A stretch of 7,191 bases of DNA, from positions 1 through 7,191 of the forward strand of contig JAEEGW010000213.1 in NCBI GenBank assembly GCA_016280525.1. The letters are read 5' to 3'. Positions 1-4,124 of the stretch are shown here, piece by piece; the stretch's first letter is position 1; each line of letters starts with the position of its first letter. Below the pieces are notes generated by a model. The model saw only the letters and a program-made list of their open reading frames with translations, ran no database searches and was not told the origin of the DNA. The DNA comes from Clostridiales bacterium (GTDB taxonomy: Bacteria; Bacillota; Clostridia; Oscillospirales; CAG-272). Made by a program: the position numbers and the translations under genes.

Positions 1-1
1 C

Positions 2-1006
2 AACCATCCTTTCTTTGAAGTAACGGCGATAGCCGCAAGCCCGAGAAGCGCCGGAAAGACGTATACGGAGGCGCTTGACGGGCGCTGGAAGCTTGACGTC
101 GCCATGCCGGAATACATAAAAAATATGACGGTACTTGACGCAAACGATATTGACGCCATCAAGCCGCTCGTGGATTTCGTTTTCTGCGCGATAGACCTGC
201 CGAAAGCGGAAGTGCGCAAGCTTGAGGAAAAATACGCGAAAGCAGAGATAATCGTCGTATCGAACAACTCCGCGTGCAGAGGTCTGCCGGACGTTCCCAT
301 GCTCATACCCGAGATTAATCCGGAGCATACCGCCGTTATAGAAACGCAGAAAAAGCGCCTCGGCACAAAGCGCGGATTTATTGCCGTAAAGCCGAACTGC
401 TCCATACAAAGCTACGTTCCGATGATAACGCCGTTATTGCAGTACGAGCCGTATGAAATGGTCGTTACCACGTATCAGGCTATCTCCGGCGCGGGCAAAA
501 CGTTCGCGCAATGGCCGGAAATGGTGGATAACGTCATCCCCTATATCGGCGGCGAGGAAGAGAAGAGCGAAAAAGAACCGCTCAAGATCTGGGGCAAGGT
601 AGAGGACGGCGTCATAAAGAGCGCGTCTCTGCCCGTCATCACGACGCAGTGCATAAGAGTTCCGGTAACTAACGGCCATCTTGCCGCGGTGTTCGTAAAG
701 TTCAAGAAAAACCCGACGAAAGAGCAGATCTTAAAAGCGTGGGACGAATACGAGGGCGAGCCGCAGAAACTGAAACTGCCGTCCGCACCCGCAAAATTCA
801 TCACGTATTTTGAGGAAAACGACCGCCCGCAGACAAAGCTCGACCGCGATATTTACGGCGGCATGGGCATAACCGCCGGCAGGCTGAGAGAAGATACCGT
901 TTACGACTGGAAGTTCATCGGCGTGTCGCACAACACGCTGCGCGGAGCCGCCGGAGGCGCCGTTCTGTCAGCTGAATACCTCGCCGCAAAGGGCTTGCTC
1001 GACTGA
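2..1006 (+). CDS. asd: Aspartate-semialdehyde dehydrogenase, 5'-truncated by window edge
   Basis: Cytosolic enzyme that reduces aspartyl-4-phosphate to aspartate semialdehyde with NADPH, the branch point to lysine/diaminopimelate, threonine and methionine. The frame is open from base 2, so the ATG at 104 is internal: the residues before it (NHPFFEVTAIAASPRSAGK) are the conserved N-terminal segment that follows the nucleotide-binding GxxGxxG. About 25-30 residues lie outside the window; 334 are visible. The catalytic cysteine is in KPNCS (codon 398-400). The substrate-binding Arg (656-658) and catalytic His (677-679) are in CIRVPVTNGH. QAISGAGK and SHNTLRGAAGG are further family blocks. These motifs fit the archaeal/fungal-like subclass (compare the TNPNCST form) rather than the E. 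coli type. No strong terminator follows, so transcripts may run on to the pyrR leader terminator. Family assignment is secure; subclass is from motif memory. Confidence 0.95.
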   Translation, partial: NHPFFEVTAIAASPRSAGKTYTEALDGRWKLDVAMPEYIKNMTVLDANDIDAIKPLVDFVFCAIDLPKAEVRKLEEKYAKAEIIVVSNNSACRGLPDVPMLIPEINPEHTAVIETQKKRLGTKRGFIAVKPNCSIQSYVPMITPLLQYEPYEMVVTTYQAISGAGKTFAQWPEMVDNVIPYIGGEEEKSEKEPLKIWGKVEDGVIKSASLPVITTQCIRVPVTNGHLAAVFVKFKKNPTKEQILKAWDEYEGEPQKLKLPSAPAKFITYFEENDRPQTKLDRDIYGGMGITAGRLREDTVYDWKFIGVSHNTLRGAAGGAVLSAEYLAAKGLLD

Positions 1007-1050
1007 CGACAAAAATATCTGAAAAATTCCAAGAAATTTGAAAAAACCCC

Positions 1051-1079
1051 TTTACAAAATCAATATATTGTGATATAAT
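1051..1079 (+). promoter_or_regulatory. Sigma-70-type promoter for pyrR-pyrP (extended -10)
   Basis: The -35 box TTTACA (1051-1056; one mismatch to TTGACA) is separated by exactly 17 bp from a perfect -10 box TATAAT (1074-1079). A TGA just before it gives an extended -10 (TGNTATAAT). Expected transcription start is near 1086, leaving a leader of about 115 nt. The spacer contains the perfect 10-bp palindrome CAATATATTG (1061-1070), probably chance in AT-rich DNA but a possible protein site. Confidence 0.88.
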
Positions 1080-1085
1080 CACTGA

Positions 1086-1200
1086 CAGTAGATCTTTAAG
1101 CTCTCGGACGGAGTCCGATTTCGGTACGGAGATACCGGCAAGATTATACGCAATAAGCTGAAATTGTGCATTCCTGCCGTGTATCGGCAGGAATTTTTTT
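1086..1200 (+). promoter_or_regulatory. Pyrimidine-responsive (PyrR-type) leader / attenuator
   Basis: Three hairpins can be drawn. Hairpin A is 1104-1109/1113-1118 (UCGGAC, loop GGA, GUCCGA). Hairpin B is 1122-1126/1133-1137 (CGGUA/UACCG) with loop CGGAGA, which fits the CNGNGA core of the known PyrR site ARUCCNGNGAGGYU. The terminator is 1170-1179/1185-1194. CGGCA at 1136-1140 can instead pair with UGCCG at 1175-1179, the 5' arm of the terminator, supported by an inner helix 1149-1154/1163-1168. This alternative antiterminator shares bases 1136-1137 with hairpin B, so the two are mutually exclusive, as expected if PyrR-UMP stabilises hairpin B and favours termination. Pairings are read from the sequence; PyrR control follows from the family and from the adjacent pyrR gene. 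Binding was not tested. Confidence 0.8.
1170..1200 (+). terminator. Leader terminator that also contains the pyrR Shine-Dalgarno sequence
   Basis: A perfect 10-bp stem (ATTCCTGCCG / CGGCAGGAAT, loop TGTAT) runs into seven T residues at 1194-1200, immediately followed by the pyrR ATG at 1201. The only plausible Shine-Dalgarno sequence for pyrR, AGGA at 1189-1192 (8 nt before ATG), lies in the 3' arm. Folding of this hairpin would therefore both terminate transcription and hide the ribosome binding site in any read-through RNA. Confidence 0.88.
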
Positions 1201-1746
1201 ATGCAGCTTACAGTTAAAGCGGAACTTATGGATGAAGCGGCGGTCCGCCGCGCATTGACCCGCATCTCGCACGAGATAGTGGAAAAAAACAAAGGAACGC
1301 GCGACATTGTGCTCGTAGGCGTACGCCGCCGCGGCATGCCGCTTTCGCGTATGATAGCGGAAAATATAAATAATATCGAAGGCGTGCTTCCGCCGTGCGG
1401 CGAGCTTGATATAAAGTTCTACCGCGACGATATATCGCCGGAGCACAAAGACCCGACGGTAACGCCGTCAACGCTTCCGTTCGACGTGGCGGACAAGCGC
1501 GTCATCATAGTTGACGACGTTATGTTCACGGGCAGGACGGCGCGCGCGGCGATAGAGGCGATATTCGCAATGGGTCGCCCGCGCTGCATACAGCTTGCGG
1601 TGCTCATAGACCGCGGTCACAGGGAGCTTCCCATCCGCGCGGATTACGTCGGCAAAAACGTGCCCACCTCAAAATCCGAGGTCATATCCGTTCACGTACC
1701 GGAGTACGACGGCGAGCTTTGCGTAAAGCTGCTCCAAAAGGAATAA
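1201..1746 (+). CDS. pyrR: PyrR: pyrimidine operon RNA-binding attenuation protein / uracil phosphoribosyltransferase
   Basis: Cytosolic regulator of the type I phosphoribosyltransferase fold. With UMP/UTP bound it binds pyr leader RNA and promotes termination; many homologues also make UMP from uracil and PRPP. The 181-residue length equals that of B. subtilis PyrR, and the two can be aligned end to end by eye: RRALTRISHEIVEKNKG at 16-32, LVGVRRRG at 38-45, FYRDDIS at 73-79, the PRPP-binding motif VIIVDDVMFTGRTARA at 101-116, then QLAVLIDRGHRELPIRADYV (131-150) and GKNVPTSKSE (151-160). The start at 1201 gives an N-terminus only about two residues longer than the B. subtilis protein; the next Met (residue 10) would remove the conserved lead-in. 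It is first in an operon with the uracil permease and is probably autoregulated through the leader directly upstream. Confidence 0.97.
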   Translation: MQLTVKAELMDEAAVRRALTRISHEIVEKNKGTRDIVLVGVRRRGMPLSRMIAENINNIEGVLPPCGELDIKFYRDDISPEHKDPTVTPSTLPFDVADKRVIIVDDVMFTGRTARAAIEAIFAMGRPRCIQLAVLIDRGHRELPIRADYVGKNVPTSKSEVISVHVPEYDGELCVKLLQKE

Positions 1747-1777
1747 TGTAAATCAAGCCGGCAGGCTTTAAAATAAC

Positions 1778-1782
1778 GGAGG
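1778..1782 (+). promoter_or_regulatory. Shine-Dalgarno sequence of the uracil permease gene
   Basis: GGAGG at 1778-1782 is 5 nt before the ATG at 1788. The 41-bp gap after pyrR holds only a 5-bp hairpin (AAGCC 1755-1759 / GGCTT 1764-1768, loop GGCA) followed by TTAAAATAA. That is too weak for a terminator, so there is no second PyrR attenuator between the genes, unlike the B. subtilis pyrR-pyrP junction. Confidence 0.8.
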
Positions 1783-1787
1783 TTTTT

Positions 1788-3443
1788 ATGAAACTCATTT
1801 ACGATGTAAAAGACAGGCCGAAGATAGGTCAGACGATCATCTTTGCGATCCAGCAGCTGCTTGCGATCATGGCGGCAACGCTCGTTGTTCCGGTCATAGT
1901 CGGTCACGGTATGCAGCCGACCGCCGCACTGTTCGGCGCAGGTATCGGTACACTGGTGTATCTGCTGTTCACTAAATTCAGAAGCCCTGTTTTCTTGGGA
2001 TCATCATTCGCTTTCTTAGGCTCAATGGCAGCGGCATTCGCAGGCGGCGTATCCGCGGCGTTAGGCTATCTCGGACTTATCATAGGCGCGGTGCTTGCCG
2101 GTCTTGTATACGTTGTAATAGCGATCGCAGTAAAATTTGCGGGTACAAAATGGATAAACAAACTCATGCCCGCGGTCGTCATCGGCCCGACGGTCGCGAT
2201 AATCGGTCTGTCTCTCGCAGGCAATGCGATAGGCGATCTTCAGACTGTGAATTACAGCGAAGCATATAACAAAGAAGATTATCAGATAGTCAGCGTTTAC
2301 AATACGCATGACGAGGAAAAGAACGACAAGGGTGAAGTAACGAAATATCATTTCACCGCGGTTGATCCTGCTCTTACAAGCGACGGTATGACGATAGTCG
2401 TCAAAAAGGACGCCGACATAACAAATCTTGATCCCGCCGACTATTATCAGCATATTCAGTACAGCATCAGCGATAAATTGGACGACAACGGCGACCCGGT
2501 CAAAGATGAACAGGGCAATACGGTCAAGGTCGAATCGCTGTCCTCAACGCCCGGCTCGGTCTACGTTGCTATCGTATGCGGCCTTGTGACGCTCGCGGTA
2601 ACGATGCTTTGCTCGGTATACGCCAAGAAGAAGAATTTGTTCAGACTGATCCCGTTCATTATCGGTATCTGTGCCGGTTATATATGCGCTCTTATCTTCT
2701 ACTTCATCGGAAAAGCCTCCGGAAACGCATCGCTCATGATCATCAATCTGTCCCCGTTTGCAGGACTTCTCACTGACGGAAAAGTAACGTTAAGCACGTT
2801 CATCGCGCTTCCCAAATTCACGTTCTTATCAGCGTTCGGAGCGTTCGGCAAGCTCAGCGGCGCATATATTGCTACGATCGTGGCGGCATACGTTCCCGTT
2901 GCGTTCGTCGTATTTGCGGAACACCTGGCAGACCACAAGAACATTTCTTCGATCATAGAAAAAGACCTGCTTGAAGATCCCGGTCTTCACAGAACGCTTC
3001 TCGGTGACGGCGTAGGCTCCATGGCCGGCGCGTTATTCGGCGGCTGCCCGAACACCACGTACGGTGAATCCATAGCCTGCGTAGCGATCACAGGCAACGC
3101 CTCCGTTATAACGATAGTATTCGCCGCTATAGGCGCGATACTCATCTCGTTCTTATCACCGTTCGTAGCATTCGTCAACTCGATACCGAGCTGCGTAATG
3201 GGCGGCGTATGTATGGCGCTTTACGGATTTATAGCCGTATCCGGTCTTAAGATGATCCAGAAGGTCGACCTTGAGGACAACAGAAATCTGTTCGTCGTAT
3301 CCGTCATACTCATAGCCGGTATAGGCGGTCTTACGGTCAGCTTTGGCCAGGTCACGATTACGAAAGTCGCCTGCGCTCTCATCCTCGGCATACTCACGAA
3401 CCTCATGCTTTCAGGCAAGAAGAAAAAAGAAGAAGAGAAATAA
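1788..3443 (+). CDS. pyrP: Uracil permease (UraA/PyrP, NCS2 family) with large inserted loop
   Basis: Membrane symporter that imports uracil, probably with protons. It is 551 residues long against about 430 for E. coli UraA. Uracil-contacting positions of UraA are kept: Phe in GSSFAF (F74), Glu in FAEHL (E378), and Gly-Glu in NTTYGES (G426, E427). DLLEDPGLHRTLLGDG at 393-408 is the signature after the first glutamate. UraA His245 aligns with Asp here. Hydrophobic segments match the 14-helix fold: about 16-38, 44-62, 66-85, 93-116 and 125-148, then 257-278 onward. Residues about 151-253 form a hydrophilic insertion after the fifth helix, expected on the outer face. A second extra stretch of 20-25 residues lies near 310-338. 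The C-terminus is a Lys/Glu tail (KKKKEEEK). Position after pyrR fits regulated uracil salvage. Xanthine or another nucleobase is a less likely substrate. Confidence 0.93.
   Translation: MKLIYDVKDRPKIGQTIIFAIQQLLAIMAATLVVPVIVGHGMQPTAALFGAGIGTLVYLLFTKFRSPVFLGSSFAFLGSMAAAFAGGVSAALGYLGLIIGAVLAGLVYVVIAIAVKFAGTKWINKLMPAVVIGPTVAIIGLSLAGNAIGDLQTVNYSEAYNKEDYQIVSVYNTHDEEKNDKGEVTKYHFTAVDPALTSDGMTIVVKKDADITNLDPADYYQHIQYSISDKLDDNGDPVKDEQGNTVKVESLSSTPGSVYVAIVCGLVTLAVTMLCSVYAKKKNLFRLIPFIIGICAGYICALIFYFIGKASGNASLMIINLSPFAGLLTDGKVTLSTFIALPKFTFLSAFGAFGKLSGAYIATIVAAYVPVAFVVFAEHLADHKNISSIIEKDLLEDPGLHRTLLGDGVGSMAGALFGGCPNTTYGESIACVAITGNASVITIVFAAIGAILISFLSPFVAFVNSIPSCVMGGVCMALYGFIAVSGLKMIQKVDLEDNRNLFVVSVILIAGIGGLTVSFGQVTITKVACALILGILTNLMLSGKKKKEEEK
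2238..2546 (+). other. Coding segment for the ~100-residue extracytoplasmic insertion in the permease
   Basis: This in-frame segment encodes residues about 151-253 of the permease. It falls where UraA has a short link between LAGVAAG (end of helix 5) and the helix containing TLAVTVLGS; here these flank it as LAGNAIG and TLAVTMLCS. The segment has many Asp, Glu, Lys, Tyr and Asn residues and no hydrophobic stretch long enough to span a membrane. It contains two similar turns, DDNGDPVKD and DEQGNTVKV (232-248), that suggest beta-hairpins. I do not recognise a domain. With a cytoplasmic N-terminus the insertion would face outward. Confidence 0.75.
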
Positions 3444-3457
3444 TCAACTGTTAAACC

Positions 3458-3491
3458 GTCCGCGGAGCGTAAAAACTCCGCGGGCTTTTTT
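3458..3491 (+). terminator. Rho-independent terminator of the pyrR-pyrP operon
   Basis: The stem is 3458-3467 / 3476-3485, with core CCGCGGAG / CTCCGCGG, a U-G wobble and an outer G-C pair. The loop is CGTAAAAA and six T residues follow (3486-3491). It starts 15 bp after the permease stop codon. The T-run mirrors the A-run at 3494-3499 (TTTTTTGTAAAAAA), which begins the palindromic element. Confidence 0.93.
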
Positions 3492-3567
3492 GTAAAAAAG
3501 GTGTCGCTGCGCGACGAATTGTGCGCTTCGCGCTCTTGTGGGTTCCCCTCCCCCCCTCTCCGGGAAC

Positions 3568-3596
3568 CCCCGAAAACTCGTACCTCGTTTTCGGGG
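3568..3596. repeat. Left-arm hairpin of the palindromic element
   Basis: CCCCGAAAAC (3568-3577) and GTTTTCGGGG (3587-3596) form a perfect 10-bp inverted repeat with a 9-nt loop. It lies between GGGAACCCC and GGGGAACCCC. The same GGGGAACCC (3593-3601) can alternatively pair with GGGTTCCCC at 3540-3548. Confidence 0.8.
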
Positions 3597-3630
3597 AACC
3601 CCTTCGTCCACCCCCAAACCCCCGCCATCC

Positions 3631-3655
3631 CCCCGATATACCATCGGGGCTTTTT
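3631..3655 (+). terminator. Terminator-like hairpin inside the palindromic element
   Basis: CCCCGAT (3631-3637) and ATCGGGG (3643-3649) flank the loop ATACC. C and then five T residues (3651-3655) follow. It has the form of an intrinsic terminator on the + strand and could back up the pyrP terminator 140 bp upstream, or may simply be part of the repeat. Confidence 0.55.
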
Positions 3656-3704
3656 GCAGCTTTAGCTGCGCGCGTCGGCGGCCCCCACCCACCGCCCGAC
3701 GCGC
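3656..3704. repeat. Two hairpins near the centre of the palindromic element
   Basis: GCAGC-TTTA-GCTGC (3656-3669) is a 5-bp hairpin with a 4-nt loop. It is followed directly by GCGCGTCGG (3670-3678) and CCGACGCGC (3696-3704), a perfect 9-bp inverted repeat around a C-rich 17-nt loop. This second hairpin lies close to the symmetry centre of the whole element. Confidence 0.7.
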
Positions 3705-3718
3705 CTGTTATTCGCACC

Positions 3719-3741
3719 CCCTCAGATTTTTAATCTGTGGG
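3719..3741. repeat. Hairpin in right half of the palindromic element
   Basis: CAGATT-TTT-AATCTG (3723-3737) is a perfect 6-bp stem. It extends through one T-T mismatch by three C-G pairs (3719-3721 with 3739-3741). Stem length and small loop suggest a stable fold in either strand. Confidence 0.65.
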
Positions 3742-3757
3742 CGGGGACCGAGGGGTT

Positions 3758-3786
3758 CCCCGTTGTGAACGTAGTGAGCAATGGGG
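3758..3786. repeat. Right-arm hairpin, counterpart of the left-arm hairpin
   Basis: CCCCGTTG (3758-3765) pairs with CAATGGGG (3779-3786) with one G-T wobble, around a 13-nt loop. It sits between GGGGTTCCCC and GGGGGTTCC. The 21-nt interval between the flanking C and G runs (3762-3782) has exactly the length of the left-arm interval (3572-3592), although the bases differ. Confidence 0.65.
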
Positions 3787-3870
3787 GTTCCGGAGGGGTA
3801 GGGGGGTGGCGCGCAGCGCCGTGAGGGGTGGGACCTACCATGAATCGTCGTGCAGCGACACCTTTTTACG

Positions 3871-3910
3871 GACGACCGATGGTCGCCCCTACAGTCGGGT
3901 CGTCGGGGCG
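3871..3910. repeat. Small hairpin-repeat unit adjoining the palindrome
   Basis: GACGACC (3871-3877) is the perfect inverse of GGTCGTC (3898-3904), and CGCCCC (3884-3889) is the inverse of GGGGCG (3905-3910). A competing short hairpin, CGACC-GAT-GGTCG (3873-3885), is also possible. It begins 4 bp after the palindrome's right end and looks like a separate dispersed-repeat unit. Copies elsewhere cannot be seen from this window. Confidence 0.6.
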
Positions 3911-3918
3911 CCGAAATG

Positions 3919-4062
3919 ATTTTTTGCATACTTAACACCGTTAATTTTGCAAAAAATGCAAAAAAAGCCGATATTAAAATTAATTTTTGAAAGCCGGCGG
4001 TTGATTTTTGCAGGATTTGCCGTTATTTTTCAGTCAAAATTGCATATTTTTTAAAAAAACGC
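3919..4062. other. AT-rich A/T-tract region upstream of the rpiR promoter
   Basis: No gene is visible. The segment has repeated A- or T-runs (for example 3920-3925, 3951-3956, 3960-3966, 3984-3988, 4014-4018, 4047-4059), two copies of TGCAAAAAA (3948-3956, 3958-3966), and T6A7 directly upstream of the -35 box. This could be intrinsically bent DNA or an UP-element-like activator of the promoter. Composition changes sharply at about 3918, from GC-rich repeat DNA. Confidence 0.45.
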
Positions 4063-4091
4063 TTGCTTTTTTATATATACTGTGATATAAT
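4063..4091 (+). promoter_or_regulatory. Extended -10 promoter of the rpiR-flavoprotein-cmk-plsC operon
   Basis: The -10 box TATAAT (4086-4091) is perfect and preceded by TGA, an extended -10. TTGCTT (4063-4068), 17 bp upstream, is a weak -35 box matching only TTG. The 13-mer TGTGATATAATCA (4081-4093) is identical to the one in the pyrR promoter (1069-1081). Expected transcription start is near 4098, giving a short leader of about 27 nt. Confidence 0.82.
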
Positions 4092-4103
4092 CAACGCAGT
4101 ATA
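4076..4103. promoter_or_regulatory. Putative operator: 7-bp inverted repeat around the rpiR -10 box
   Basis: TATACTG (4076-4082) and CAGTATA (4097-4103) are perfect inverted copies separated by 14 bp. Their centres are 21 bp apart, about two helical turns, and they bracket the -10 box and expected start site. A dimer bound here would block RNA polymerase. RpiR-family proteins often regulate their own operon, so the gene 22 bp downstream is the natural candidate; this is inference. Confidence 0.5.
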
Positions 4104-4110
4104 CGTTTAA

Positions 4111-4115
4111 GAAGG
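4111..4115 (+). promoter_or_regulatory. Shine-Dalgarno sequence of the RpiR-family gene
   Basis: GAAGG at 4111-4115 is 9 nt before the ATG at 4125. The second purine run, AGAAGGA (4117-4123), is too close to this ATG to serve it well, and no nearby downstream Met offers a better start. Confidence 0.55.
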
Positions 4116-4124
4116 CAGAAGGAT

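Larger units (their letters stand above)
3495..3867. repeat. ~373-bp imperfect palindromic element with 23-bp inverted ends
   Basis: The outer ends are inverted copies. AAAAAGGTGTCGCTGC (3495-3510) is the exact reverse complement of 3852-3867, and the next 7 bp (3511-3517 against 3845-3851) match at 6. Further inside, GGAACCCCC (3563-3571) mirrors GGGGGTTCC (3783-3791), and GGGGAACCCC (3593-3602) mirrors GGGGTTCCCC (3752-3761). Both inner pairs are centred at 3677 and the outer pair at 3681. The left arm is C-rich and the right arm G-rich on the + strand. No convincing ORF, transposase or target-site duplication is visible. It could be a MITE-like or REP-like non-autonomous element, a structured RNA region, or remnants of overlapping hairpin repeats. 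The inverted-repeat architecture is seen directly; mobility is inference. Confidence 0.75.

Noticed and set aside
104..106. ATG at 104 as the start of asd
   Set aside because: The frame is open to base 2 and the upstream residues contain the conserved ASPRSAGK block, so the real start lies outside the window.
1021..1040. Terminator for asd at the short AAATT/AATTT inverted repeat
   Set aside because: The stem would be five A-T pairs only, with no GC core and no T-run, so it would not terminate.
1104..1137. Two tandem hairpins with GGA in the loop as a CsrA/RsmA binding region
   Set aside because: The GGA loops fit CsrA superficially, but the neighbouring pyrR gene, the alternative pairing with the terminator and the CNGNGA loop make PyrR attenuation the better explanation.
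2061..2453. Minus-strand ORF of 130 aa over the permease insertion
   Set aside because: Considered because the insertion is unusual, but the + strand frame is continuous between conserved helices and the antisense product shows no motif or ribosome binding site.
3444..3717. Minus-strand ORFs 3444-3692, 3451-3717 and 3221-3628
   Set aside because: They read through the pyrP terminator stem and the palindrome, have biased Gly/Arg composition and resemble no protein; the last also overlaps the permease gene.
3495..3867. CRISPR array or tandem repeat in the GC-rich gap
   Set aside because: The repeated blocks are inverted, few and unevenly spaced; there are no regular direct repeats with unique spacers and no cas genes.
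3521..3938. Several short ORFs on both strands in the GC-rich intergenic element (for example 3521-3733 +, 3538-3768 +, 3708-3938 -, 3737-3919 +)
   Set aside because: Their products are low-complexity Pro/Arg/Gly-rich strings that follow from C- and G-runs and inverted repeats; there is no family motif, no good ribosome binding site, and they overlap one another in different frames.
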